Assembly (NCBI GenBank): GCA_023392595.1
Contig: JAEVYU010000005.1
Coordinates: 62,001-126,000 of the forward strand
From: Bacillota bacterium
Lineage (GTDB): Bacteria > Bacillota > UBA4882 > UBA8346
Length of the DNA stretch: 64,000 nucleotides
Reading direction: 5' to 3'
Position 1 is the first letter of the stretch; each line of letters begins with the position of its first letter. The notes under the pieces were generated by a model that saw nothing but the letters and a program-made list of their open reading frames with translations, was not told where the DNA came from and ran no database searches. This document shows positions 26,135 to 34,952 of this stretch, in pieces. A program made the translations under genes and the position numbers.

Positions 26135-27682
26135 ATGAAACGAATTTTGAATTTATCCATTCCAGGCTATACGTGTCCTGAAGGTAATTCCGATGGCGGA
26201 GCTTATCCGATTTATAGTTACCGCCCGGATTACAATGCATTTATTGAGAAGGTCTCTGAAGAGAGAAGCATCGATCAGATCATGGGCTTCTTTGATTTGA
26301 AAACATTTCTGCTCGGGCCTTTTCCGGGCGAATTGTTCAATCTTTGCGCCATGACCACCAAACCCCATACAACCCATATCACCTATTTCAAAAAAAATAA
26401 AGCCAATTTGTACGACCCGGCGGATGTTTCGGCATTAATTCCGGATCAATTGGTTGGAGACTTAAAAGTTATCAATGTCACCGACATCAAGAGTGATATT
26501 TCCGTTGGCGATATCAAAAAACACGACATATCCAAGGGCGATATCGTGTTTTTAAATACCAATTTCAGCAAAAATCACCGTGATATGAAGCCAACCAAAA
26601 AGTATTATACCGAACTGCCCGGTCTTAGCTTTGCAGCAGCGGAATACCTGGTAAGTGTGGGTGTAAAAGCTATTGGCATTGACGCCCGAACCATAGAACC
26701 TTTGGAGAAAAGCAACCGGGGCAATGTATCTATTGTAGATTTGTTTAACCAAGCGGGCATACCGGTTGTGGAAGATTTGGCGAACCTGGAATCCGTCACC
26801 AACAATTTGAAATGGGCGATCATTGGAGTGCCTGTGAAAATTCATGGGGCTTTGGGAGGGGCAGCTCGGGTTATTGGCATCAATCCTGATAAACCGGATG
26901 AATATTTGGATTTGTCTCACAAGGTCAAGTCGTACCCGGATACCAGGTTTGACAGGCCCCATGGCTGGGAGCTGCCTTTGCCGGAACGAATTGAACCCAG
27001 GGATATGCAGAATCAAATTTCCAGATGGACTAGGCTTTTACCCTTTATTCTTGAGGGCGATGATGTCAGAACCCCGGATGGCAGAAGTCAAGAGATGTAT
27101 ATGTATTTTAGCCACGCTTCAAACACTCATGCTGAATGCGCATATTTTGATCCATTTAATTACCATCAAATATCGGAAGATATCATGCTAAAATATAAAG
27201 AAATGCCTATTGATAGGCTGATTGGTAATGCATCAATTCTTGATCTTAGCGAAAGTATTGGCCCAAGGCAGACGATTGATGTGGATCTTCTTGAAAAATC
27301 GGATGCTGACATACATAAAGGGGATGTTCTTTTTGTACGAGCGGATATCAATGACTGGTATTTGTTTGGAAAGTCAATCGATATCACGCCGGGCTTCACA
27401 GTTGGCGCCGCAAGGTGGCTAACGGATAAGGGTATCAAAGCCATCGTCATCGATTTTCCTTCCGTTGAAAAGTCCAATCCACCCAGTGGTATTGATGGAA
27501 TGCGATATACATCCAATGATGTGCATTATTATTTCCATGATAACGATATTCCTGTAATTGAAAAGGCTACCAAGCTTTCTCATATTAAACAGAAGAGATT
27601 TTCAACAGCTATCTTACCGCTGCCCGCCCATAACCTTGGGGGATTCCCGGTTGATATTTTTGTGTGGGAAGATTGGAAATAA
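26135..27682 (+). CDS. Double cyclase-fold protein (tandem KynB-like domains)
   Basis: Cytoplasmic protein of 515 residues, no signal peptide, RBS AAGGAG. Two halves each resemble the cyclase family (kynurenine formamidase fold): TTKPHTTHITYF ... SKGDIVFLNTNF ... AAEYLVSVGVKAIGID in the first, and SNTHAECAYFD ... HKGDVLFVRADI ... AARWLTDKGIKAIVID in the second. The usual HxGTHxDxPxH metal motif is altered in both (PHTTHIT and SNTHAEC), so classical amide hydrolysis is doubtful. It leads a LacI-controlled sugar importer locus, which suggests a lactonase, isomerase or dehydratase on a sugar derivative. Function not known. Confidence 0.75.
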   Translation: MKRILNLSIPGYTCPEGNSDGGAYPIYSYRPDYNAFIEKVSEERSIDQIMGFFDLKTFLLGPFPGELFNLCAMTTKPHTTHITYFKKNKANLYDPADVSALIPDQLVGDLKVINVTDIKSDISVGDIKKHDISKGDIVFLNTNFSKNHRDMKPTKKYYTELPGLSFAAAEYLVSVGVKAIGIDARTIEPLEKSNRGNVSIVDLFNQAGIPVVEDLANLESVTNNLKWAIIGVPVKIHGALGGAARVIGINPDKPDEYLDLSHKVKSYPDTRFDRPHGWELPLPERIEPRDMQNQISRWTRLLPFILEGDDVRTPDGRSQEMYMYFSHASNTHAECAYFDPFNYHQISEDIMLKYKEMPIDRLIGNASILDLSESIGPRQTIDVDLLEKSDADIHKGDVLFVRADINDWYLFGKSIDITPGFTVGAARWLTDKGIKAIVIDFPSVEKSNPPSGIDGMRYTSNDVHYYFHDNDIPVIEKATKLSHIKQKRFSTAILPLPAHNLGGFPVDIFVWEDWK

Positions 27683-27699
27683 AATGAGGTTGGTTTAAA

Positions 27700-27741
27700 C
27701 GGGTCCGGAGTAAGTGCGAAAGGGCATTTATTCCGCGCCCG
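27700..27741 (+). terminator. Hairpin after the double cyclase gene
   Basis: CGGG...CCGGAGTAA pairs with TTATTCCG...CCCG with a 14 nt loop. There is no T run, so partial termination or mRNA protection rather than a full terminator is likely. Confidence 0.45.
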
Positions 27742-27967
27742 GTTCAGACTTTTCGGTACATACCGACACCCACTATTTTCTTAATTAGTACGGGTCTTGA
27801 TTTTATAGTAGGCAATTTTTTAATGAAAGGAGTGTTTCAATGGATTCATCGATAATTTGAAGTATGGCTTGATTTTGTCCCCATTCTAGAGCCGTGGAAA
27901 TTGGGCTCGAGTAGATGAATTTAGAAATTATGCAATATTGACTGAATAAAAAAGGGAGGGTTTTTAT

Positions 27968-29257
27968 ATGCATAAGAGATCATCTGTTATTTTAGGGATT
28001 TTGTTAAGCGCTGTTTTAATTTGGGCACCTGTTTTTACCGTTGAGGGCAAGAGTTCGCAGAAAGTTTTGCGGATAATGGTATCGGAAGGAAGCTCGGGAA
28101 GGACAATCAGCCAAGCAATGAAGGATTACGAGGCTGCCAAGGGTGTTAAGGTGGAAGTGCTTTCCTATCCCTACGGTGATACCCACGATAAACAGCTTTT
28201 GGAATTGAGAAATAAATCAAAAAACATCGATATTGTCAATGTTGATTCCCAGATATGGTTGGCCGAACTCAACAGTTATTTGCAGCCGTTGCAGCCATAT
28301 ATCCAGAAAAGCAAATTTGATACGGGAATCTATGTTCCATCCATGCTGAACATGTTCACCATGAAAATTCAGAATCAAAATAGATTACTTGCCTTACCCA
28401 TGCGGATTGGGGGGTGGGTTCTTATCTATAGAACGGATTTGTTAAAAGCTAAAAATTTGCCTGTACCAAAGACGATGGATGAATTTTTAAGTACAGCCCA
28501 AAAATTAACAGAGGACAACGTATATGGATTTTCAGCAGCTTTTAAGCAGACCAATTACCTGGTAGCCCAATGGGTTCCTTTCCTCTATAGTTTCGGAGGA
28601 AATATCTTAAATGAAAACATGACCAAGGCAGTTTTCAATAGTCCGCAGGGCAGAAAGGCCACCCAGTTTCTGATCGATCTTTATAAAAATTATAAAGTGG
28701 TGCCTCCTTCGGCCATCGATTATGAACAGGACGGCGTTATTTCATCCATGCAACAAGGAATAACGGCAATGGCTATAACTTACTCACCTTATTTTCAGGA
28801 AATAAACAACCCTAAAAAATCCAAGTTTGCCGGAAATTTTGCAGTTGCACCATTTCTTCCCTATGATAAAGAGTCCGGCCTGACTTCGGGAATCACTGAA
28901 ATTTCAGGTTGGGGGCTTGGAGTAAGCAAATACAGCGCTAATAAGGAATTGGCTTGGGATATCATCCAATTTGTGTGCGGCGAAGAAGAACAGAGGAAGC
29001 TTGCTGTACAGAATAATAATTCTCCCAGTGTTTCCAAAACGTTTAACGACCCTGAATATTTAAAGGTATATCCGGAAGCAAAATCGGTATTAACTTCCCT
29101 CCAGGGCGCTAAGTCACGACCGGGTACTCTTCGTTGGACGAGAGTTGAGGATGTGCTGTCAAGAGAGCTTTCGGCGGCAATTACCGGCCAAAAGACCGTT
29201 AGTAAAATGCTTGAAGATGCTGAAAAAGAAGTTAATCAAATTTTAGGTGCCAAATAA
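27968..29257 (+). CDS. CUT1-type ABC sugar transporter, solute-binding protein
   Basis: Family 1 solute-binding protein of 429 residues, start after AAAGGGAGGG. Signal peptide MHKRSSVILGILLSAVLIWA ends near VEGKSS without a lipobox Cys. The family pattern is clear: LRIMVSEGSSG start, the ligand-region segment ALPMRIGGWVLIYR, and ELAWDIIQFVCGEEEQRKLA. Two permease genes follow. By operator and position it belongs to the LacI-regulated locus with the double cyclase. Substrate unknown. Confidence 0.92.
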   Translation: MHKRSSVILGILLSAVLIWAPVFTVEGKSSQKVLRIMVSEGSSGRTISQAMKDYEAAKGVKVEVLSYPYGDTHDKQLLELRNKSKNIDIVNVDSQIWLAELNSYLQPLQPYIQKSKFDTGIYVPSMLNMFTMKIQNQNRLLALPMRIGGWVLIYRTDLLKAKNLPVPKTMDEFLSTAQKLTEDNVYGFSAAFKQTNYLVAQWVPFLYSFGGNILNENMTKAVFNSPQGRKATQFLIDLYKNYKVVPPSAIDYEQDGVISSMQQGITAMAITYSPYFQEINNPKKSKFAGNFAVAPFLPYDKESGLTSGITEISGWGLGVSKYSANKELAWDIIQFVCGEEEQRKLAVQNNNSPSVSKTFNDPEYLKVYPEAKSVLTSLQGAKSRPGTLRWTRVEDVLSRELSAAITGQKTVSKMLEDAEKEVNQILGAK

Positions 29258-29302
29258 TAATATGCAATACTAAATGTCCTATGATTTGAACCTCCTTATT
29301 TT

Positions 29303-29342
29303 GAAATTGCAAACAACTTCGCAAGAAATTGTTTGCAATTTC
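29303..29342 (+). terminator. Strong intercistronic hairpin after the solute-binding protein gene
   Basis: Perfect 14 bp stem GAAATTGCAAACAA / TTGTTTGCAATTTC with a 12 nt loop. As in the first CUT1 locus, it lies between binding-protein and permease genes, so it probably stabilises the upstream mRNA or terminates part of the transcripts. Confidence 0.8.
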
Positions 29343-29442
29343 GCCCCATAGAGGCGCATAGTTGTTCGAAGAAATCAGCAAAACCGGGCACTATTTTGTC
29401 ATTATTATTTGTGTCGGCAGCGGCGGCGGAATGGAGACTTAA

Positions 29443-30339
29443 ATGGCAAAGCAGAAGATGATCCATATCGAAAGCTTGAAAAACAGGGACGGGTATTTGT
29501 TTTTGATGCCGGCCTTGTTGATATTGGTTGCTGTTTTAATTGTTCCTCTTTTTAGCAGTTTGGTTTTGAGTTTTATTGAGTGGAATTATATGGATCCTGA
29601 AAGCGTTCCGAAGTTTGTTGGGATTCAAAATTACATTCATACCCTGACCAATCCGCAGGATATTAATTCTTTTAAAGTAACTTTTTCTTTTATGAGCATC
29701 TCCATAGCGTTGGAACTATTATTGGGGATAAGCATAGCGCTTCTTTTAAGTGGAAACCTCAGAGGACTCAAGGTTTTCCGGTCCCTAATCATTATGCCGA
29801 TGATGATTGCGGAAGTGGTTGCTTCGTTATGCTGGAGATATATGCTTCAATCTGACTTCGGAATCGTGAACTATTTTCTAAAAGTAATGAACATTGGTGC
29901 CCAGGCTTGGACGGATCAAAATCATGCCTTAATATCGATCATTTTAATGGAAGTGTGGCAGAATACGCCCTTTGTGATCTTGATTATATTAGCTGCCTTA
30001 CAATCTTTACCCAGTGATACCATGGAAGCGGCAGATGTTGACGGCGCAAATTATTTTCAGAAATTATTTGCCGTTGTTTTTCCGGTGATCAGGCCTCAAA
30101 TCTTGATTGTTTTGGTTTTCAGAACGATGTTTGCATTGAGGGCGTTTACTCAGCCTTGGGTTTTAACGGGGGGAGGTCCTGCCGACAAAACGCTGGTCCT
30201 TGGAATCGATATATATAGGAAGGCTTTTCGATATTATGATATGGGGCTTGCCAATTCTCTTTCCTGGATTCTTATTTTGGCGACCATTTGCATTGTTATT
30301 GTATATATCGCATTACTCGATAAGGAGGACTACTCGTAA
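29443..30339 (+). CDS. CUT1 sugar ABC transporter permease (MalF-type)
   Basis: Membrane permease of 298 residues, about six helices, EAA loop EAADVDGANYFQKLFAVVFP. Its stop codon overlaps the start of the next permease (TAATG), indicating translational coupling. No ATPase gene is present in this locus. Confidence 0.92.
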   Translation: MAKQKMIHIESLKNRDGYLFLMPALLILVAVLIVPLFSSLVLSFIEWNYMDPESVPKFVGIQNYIHTLTNPQDINSFKVTFSFMSISIALELLLGISIALLLSGNLRGLKVFRSLIIMPMMIAEVVASLCWRYMLQSDFGIVNYFLKVMNIGAQAWTDQNHALISIILMEVWQNTPFVILIILAALQSLPSDTMEAADVDGANYFQKLFAVVFPVIRPQILIVLVFRTMFALRAFTQPWVLTGGGPADKTLVLGIDIYRKAFRYYDMGLANSLSWILILATICIVIVYIALLDKEDYS

Positions 30340-31229
30340 TGTTTCGGACATATGAAGACCCTCAATCGTTGAAGATTATAACAACGCAGAAGATCCATAA
30401 AGACCTGCAATGGGTGAAAAACTTTTTCCGGTATGCTTTAATAACAGTGCTGCTTGTTTTTACAGTGTTTCCGGTATTATGGGCGATGCTGGCAAGTTTT
30501 AAGAAACCCATGGATGCTATTTCAATGACTCCATTGTTTATTTTTAGGCCAACCCTGGAGAACTACAGTGATCTCTTTACGAAAACCGATATTCCATTTT
30601 TAAAATACTTTATGAATTCGGTAATTATCAGCCTTACCAGTATGTTCATATCGATTTTGTTCGCCTGCATGGCCGGTTACAGTCTTGCCCGGATCAGGCC
30701 GAGAGGCTCGAGATTTCTTACCGTTTTTATATTGGCGGTCAGGATGCTGCCCCCGATAGTCATCATTGTTCCTCTTTATATTTTTTACAATTCCATCGGC
30801 ATACTGGATACTTTGGTTGGGCTGATCGTACCTTATACGGCGTTAAACATTCCACTGGCTACCTGGATGATGCACAGTTTTTTCAAGGGACTTCCTAAAC
30901 AACTTGAAGAGGCGGCGATGATCGACGGTTGCGGAAGAATCAGAACTTTTTTAAATGTAATCCTCCCGTTGACAGCTCCGGGCATAGCGGCAACTTCAAT
31001 ATTTTGTTTCATATTGGCCTGGAATGATTTCTTGCTCGCCTTACCGCTTACAAGCATCAGTGCGGTTCCACTTCCGGTTATCGCATCCTCGGTCCGTGCG
31101 GAGGAAGGCGTCCTTTGGGGAAAGTTAGGCGCAGTCATTACAATATTGGTCATTCCGGTTTTTATCTTTACGTTATTCGTGCAAAAGCATATTATAAGCG
31201 GCTTGGTATCGGGTGCGGTGAAAGAATAG
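30339..31229 (+). CDS. CUT1 sugar ABC transporter permease (MalG-type)
   Basis: Membrane permease of 296 residues; RBS AAGGAGG lies within the upstream gene. About six helices and EAA loop EAAMIDGCGRIRTFLNVILP. Pairs with the preceding permease. A shared ATPase encoded elsewhere would drive both this and the first CUT1 importer. Confidence 0.92.
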   Translation: MFRTYEDPQSLKIITTQKIHKDLQWVKNFFRYALITVLLVFTVFPVLWAMLASFKKPMDAISMTPLFIFRPTLENYSDLFTKTDIPFLKYFMNSVIISLTSMFISILFACMAGYSLARIRPRGSRFLTVFILAVRMLPPIVIIVPLYIFYNSIGILDTLVGLIVPYTALNIPLATWMMHSFFKGLPKQLEEAAMIDGCGRIRTFLNVILPLTAPGIAATSIFCFILAWNDFLLALPLTSISAVPLPVIASSVRAEEGVLWGKLGAVITILVIPVFIFTLFVQKHIISGLVSGAVKE

Positions 31230-31298
31230 GGAATAACCGGCACAGGGGAAATTTTGACTTAAGTTTTGTCAATTATCATGGAATTTTGAGAAGGAATC

Positions 31299-31511
31299 AT
31301 GCCGCAAACCGAAAGAAGCTCCCGACTTTCTTTAGAACAGAAAATAGCCGCCGGTCGCCGTAAACTTCAGGAAGCTTACGACGACCGCGGGTGCATCGAC
31401 TCGGTGGTTTTAGCCGCCAGTATTAAGCTGGACAGGCTGGTAACCCGTTGTCAGCAAAAGATGGTGAAAAATACGGTTCCGGGGTTCATGCCGCGGAAGT
31501 GGCGAAAATGA
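31299..31511 (+). CDS. Spo0E-like small protein
   Basis: Protein of 70 residues, start ATG behind GAAGGAATC. The central helix-turn-helix pattern KIAAGRRKLQEAYDDRGCID followed by VVLAASIKLDRLVTRCQQK resembles Spo0E-family aspartyl phosphatases, whose consensus ends in S-x-x-LD-x-LI. Such proteins dephosphorylate Spo0A and restrain sporulation. The match is by eye on a short sequence. It sits alone between the sugar permease and the lacI-type gene on the same strand. Confidence 0.6.
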   Translation: MPQTERSSRLSLEQKIAAGRRKLQEAYDDRGCIDSVVLAASIKLDRLVTRCQQKMVKNTVPGFMPRKWRK

Positions 31512-31637
31512 CGAATCCATTCATACTTTTAACGGAATCACCCGTACTGCAGGAAATTTACAAATAGGTTCAAAGGCGATATACTTATCGTAGAATTTTG
31601 CAAGGGACCAATATGGGAGTTTATAGGAGCAATTATT

Positions 31638-32642
31638 TTGAGAGTTACGATAAAGAAAATTGCAGAGATAGCAGGAGTTTCTGTTGGAACGGCGTCTGAA
31701 GCCCTAAACAATACCGGGAGAATTAATTCAAAAACGGCCGAAAAAGTGCTGCAAGTGGCAGATAGCTTAAATTACAGGCCTAATAGCATGGCCAAGGCTC
31801 TGTTGAGTCAAAAAAGCAGCACGATCGGTTTTGTACTGGATTATTATCAGAACATCAGAACTCATATGGGAAGCGCTGAAATGTTGATTGGGGCCATTAA
31901 TGAAGCTGGTTTAAATAATTATGATTTACTCACGACCATAGCTCCCAAAGATGCCAATATTATCGAACATGGCCTCAATTTATTTAATTCCAAAAAAATT
32001 GACGGAATTTTATTTTATGGCGTCAGGCCAAATAATTCGAGTATTAACAAATTAGTTGAAAAGACAGTTCCGTATGTTATTTTGTCGGGAGGAATCTGGG
32101 ACGAGAGAATCGTCACGGTAACATTAGATACAGTCAAAGCGGCCTATACCCTGGTCGAGTACCTTATTCAAAAGGGCCACCGGAATATTGCCCATATCTC
32201 AGGCTCGGATCGGACTTATGGAGGTATCGGAAGAAAGAATGGTTATCTGGGGGCATTGAAACAGCATGATATTTCCGTAGAAGAAGGCTTCATCGTTACT
32301 ACCAGTTATGGAGTTGAATATGGATATCATGCTATGAAAGCGTTAATGCAGAGGAAAACCGATATTACAGCCGTATTTTGCGGTTCCGATGATCTGGCTG
32401 TCGGTGCATGCAATTATCTAAAGGAAATCAATGTGGCCATTGGAACCGATGTTGATATTGTTTGTATTAGCAATGACAAGCAATTTGCCGCTTATACTCC
32501 AAAACTGACGACCATTGGAATCGATTTCAGGCAAATGGGACAGCAGGCGACCTATTTGCTATTTGAGTGGCTAAAAAATGACGGTATACAGGATAAGAAA
32601 ATTGTAATGGACTATAATTTCTTAAAAGGGGATACGGCTTAA
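31638..32642 (+). CDS. LacI-family transcriptional regulator
   Basis: Repressor of 334 residues starting at TTG with AGGAG upstream. HTH RVTIKKIAEIAGVSVGTASEALNN at the N-terminus, hinge, and a sugar-sensor domain with GTDVDIVCISNDKQ. It closes the double cyclase/CUT1 locus and is the best candidate for binding the twin 20 bp palindromes at 25928 and 26076. Confidence 0.92.
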   Translation: MRVTIKKIAEIAGVSVGTASEALNNTGRINSKTAEKVLQVADSLNYRPNSMAKALLSQKSSTIGFVLDYYQNIRTHMGSAEMLIGAINEAGLNNYDLLTTIAPKDANIIEHGLNLFNSKKIDGILFYGVRPNNSSINKLVEKTVPYVILSGGIWDERIVTVTLDTVKAAYTLVEYLIQKGHRNIAHISGSDRTYGGIGRKNGYLGALKQHDISVEEGFIVTTSYGVEYGYHAMKALMQRKTDITAVFCGSDDLAVGACNYLKEINVAIGTDVDIVCISNDKQFAAYTPKLTTIGIDFRQMGQQATYLLFEWLKNDGIQDKKIVMDYNFLKGDTA

Positions 32643-32934
32643 ATGTAATCGTTGCTAACAGAGGTTTTTCGGGATTATGGGGTCTTGAAAAATTAATCTC
32701 CTCTTAATATTTTTAAAAAAAATGGAAAATCCGTTTCATACTGGTAGTGGGTTTAATATTTTTACAGGATTTTATAACGAGAGGATAACACTCTTTTCGA
32801 GATTTTTTGGTGCCGGAAAAGTGCGGAAGAAAAATGTTTCAGGGTGAGAGTTAGGACGAAAAAGTTTCGTCAAGTATTCAAAGCCGGTTCGGTTCGCCGT
32901 GAATGAGAGCGATAAAAAATGAAATGAAGAGCTA
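32643..32934. other. Intergenic region after the second lacI-type gene
   Basis: No gene or clear intrinsic terminator recognised. AT-rich near 32690-32760, then a more mixed segment up to the promoter of the sulfur locus. Confidence 0.5.
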
Positions 32935-32963
32935 TTGACATCTTTTGACACATGAGGTAATAT
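32935..32963 (+). promoter_or_regulatory. Sigma-A promoter of the nitrogenase-like sulfur locus
   Basis: Consensus TTGACA (32935-32940), 17 bp spacer, TAATAT (32958-32963). Transcription would begin near 32970, leaving a leader of about 170 nt before the first gene. This is one of the best matches to consensus in the window. Confidence 0.75.
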
Positions 32964-33034
32964 TAATTCAATGAAATTATACTAAACAGATAGATTTACT
33001 AAAATTCGTTTCAAAATCCTATATCCGCGGCTGA

Positions 33035-33111
33035 CCAGAAAACTGGAGGCTAAGTCATTTCCCTTACTTTTGTTTGAACGAGTAATGGAGTGATTTAGCC
33101 TCTTTTTTTTT
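33035..33111 (+). terminator. Leader terminator (attenuator candidate) before the first OAH sulfhydrylase gene
   Basis: Stem GAGGCTAAGTCA (33046-33057) / TGATTTAGCCTC (33091-33102) followed by nine T residues. A small hairpin CCAG-AAAA-CTGG (33035-33046) abuts its 5' arm. Since promoter and gene flank it, transcription probably has to read through, which implies conditional antitermination. It matches no SAM-box or T-box consensus that I could recognise. Confidence 0.75.
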
Positions 33112-33140
33112 ACAAAAAAAAGGAGCAAGGGAGCGCCAAA

Positions 33141-34448
33141 ATGAGCTTTGATTTTGATACCTTAAAGGTGCAGGCTGGATACCAATCCGACCGGCATAAC
33201 AATGCGGTCGCTGTGCCGATTTATCAAACCACCGCCTTTGCCCTGGGTGACAGCTACCGCGCGGATCGGTTGTTTTCCTTTTCGGAGGATGACCCCATTT
33301 ACACGCGGCTTTCCAATCCTACCATCGATGTTTTGGAAAAAAGATTGGCCGCTCTTCACGGCGCAGCTGGAGCAATCGGGTTAGCCTCAGGTATGGCGGC
33401 GGTTTCCTATGCCTTGCTAAATGTTGCGGGGAAAGGCGGCAGAATTCTAACAACGGCCAGACTCTACGGCGGCACGGTTGACAGTTTTTCTTCGGTGTTT
33501 CTAGATTTAGGATTGGCGATGGATCTGGTGGAAAATCCGGACGATCCCGCTGAATTCCAAAAGAAACTGACGGCGGACACCAAGGCGATTTTCATTGAAA
33601 GCCTGACCAATCCGTTTGTGACTATCCCGGATTTAGAAGCAATTGCCGGGATCGCACATGCACACGGCATTCCGTTGATTGTGGATAACACGGTAGCAAC
33701 GCCTTATCTGTTGAATCCGTTTGAACATGGGGCGGATGTGGTGGTTTATTCAGCCACCAAGGGACTTTCCGGGCATGGTAATGTCATTGCCGGAGTGGTG
33801 ATTGAAAGCGGCCAATTTAACTATGGAAACGGCAATTTTCCGCATTTTGAAAAACCACTTTGGTTTTTGCGGGATGGCAACGATGTGGAACGCAACATTT
33901 TGCAGGTGTTCCCACGGATTCCATTTACGGGGCGGTTGCGTGCGATTTATCTTAATTATCTTGGCGCGGCGCTTTCTCCTTTTGATGCTTACCTCGTATT
34001 GCTCGGGCTGGAAACAATTTCGGAGCGCGTGGATAAGCAAGTGGCCAATACCAAATCCATTGTGAAGTATCTTGAGAAAAATGAACATGTCAGTTGGGTC
34101 CGTTATCCTTACGCCAAAGGAAATCCCTATAAAGCCCTGGCTGACCGGTATTTTCCCAAAGGGGCGGGTTCGATTTTATCTTTTGGTTTTAAGGGCACGG
34201 AAGAACAAAAGAGAATTTTTTTGGCTGCAACCAAGGTATTTGGTTATCAGGCCAATATTGGAGATGCTCGTTCATTGATTATCAATCCCACTCAAACCAC
34301 CCATGTGGAGCTGACGTTGGAACAGCGGGAACTGGTGAAACTAAGCCCGGATACCATACGTTTGTCTCTGGGTCTTGAAAGTGTCAAAGACCTGATCGCT
34401 GATTTGGATCAGGCATTCGAAACAGCCTTTGCGAAGCGGCGGGGGTAA
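33141..34448 (+). CDS. metY: O-acetylhomoserine sulfhydrylase family PLP enzyme, copy 1
   Basis: Cys/Met metabolism PLP enzyme of 435 residues; RBS AAAAGGAGC. The PLP lysine is in YSATKGLSGHGN, and the VDNTVATPYLLNP and SNPTIDVLEKRLAALHG motifs are typical of O-acetylhomoserine (thiol)-lyases, which join O-acetylhomoserine with sulfide or methanethiol to make homocysteine or methionine. It opens the operon containing the nitrogenase-like genes; a paralogue follows them. In Rhodospirillum rubrum such an enzyme acts after methylthio-alkane reductase to trap methanethiol. Here that role is inferred from context. Confidence 0.93.
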   Translation: MSFDFDTLKVQAGYQSDRHNNAVAVPIYQTTAFALGDSYRADRLFSFSEDDPIYTRLSNPTIDVLEKRLAALHGAAGAIGLASGMAAVSYALLNVAGKGGRILTTARLYGGTVDSFSSVFLDLGLAMDLVENPDDPAEFQKKLTADTKAIFIESLTNPFVTIPDLEAIAGIAHAHGIPLIVDNTVATPYLLNPFEHGADVVVYSATKGLSGHGNVIAGVVIESGQFNYGNGNFPHFEKPLWFLRDGNDVERNILQVFPRIPFTGRLRAIYLNYLGAALSPFDAYLVLLGLETISERVDKQVANTKSIVKYLEKNEHVSWVRYPYAKGNPYKALADRYFPKGAGSILSFGFKGTEEQKRIFLAATKVFGYQANIGDARSLIINPTQTTHVELTLEQRELVKLSPDTIRLSLGLESVKDLIADLDQAFETAFAKRRG

Positions 34449-34450
34449 AG

Positions 34451-34939
34451 ATGAGCGATACTTCTTTCCTTATCCGGTTTGCCAAAGAAAAAGACACTGC
34501 ACTGATTTTAGCGTTTATCCGTGAACTGGCGGTTTTTGAAAGGCTGGAGGATTGGATTACGGCAGCTGTGGAGGATATCCGGGTTTCACTTTTTGAAAAG
34601 AGACAGGCGGAGGTGATCATAGGAGAGGTCCATGGTCAGCCCGCCGCATTTGCACTGTTTTTTCATAACTACTCCACTTTTTTAGGCAAGGCCAATTTGT
34701 TTCTGGAAGATTTGTTTGTAAAAGAGGAATACCGCAGCAATGGTTTTGGTAAAGCCATGTTAAGGTGTCTGGCTGAAATCGTTGTGGAACGCGGCTGTGA
34801 AAGGTTGGATTGGCTTTGCTGGAACAGTTCAGCGATTGCCTTTTATCAAGGTATGGGCGCGATGATCTTGGATGATCGGCGATTTTTCCGGATTAGCGGT
34901 GAGCGGCTGGCCCACTTTGCCAAATCCGAATCAGTTTGA
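34451..34939 (+). CDS. GNAT acetyltransferase (SSAT/thialysine acetyltransferase-like)
   Basis: Protein of 162 residues starting 2 nt after the preceding stop. The GNAT acetyl-CoA motif is seen in LFVKEEYRSNGFGKAMLRCL, followed by DWLCWNSSAIAFYQGMGA, a pattern shared with diamine and thialysine (S-aminoethylcysteine) N-acetyltransferases. Tight placement between a sulfhydrylase and the nitrogenase-like alpha gene suggests acetylation of a sulfur amino acid, amine by-product or substrate, but this is inference. Confidence 0.85.
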   Translation: MSDTSFLIRFAKEKDTALILAFIRELAVFERLEDWITAAVEDIRVSLFEKRQAEVIIGEVHGQPAAFALFFHNYSTFLGKANLFLEDLFVKEEYRSNGFGKAMLRCLAEIVVERGCERLDWLCWNSSAIAFYQGMGAMILDDRRFFRISGERLAHFAKSESV

Positions 34940-34952
34940 ACGGGAGGAAATA

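Noticed and set aside
32965..33111. SAM-I riboswitch or T-box leader before the sulfhydrylase
   Set aside because: Characteristic core sequences are absent; only the promoter and terminator parts are supported.
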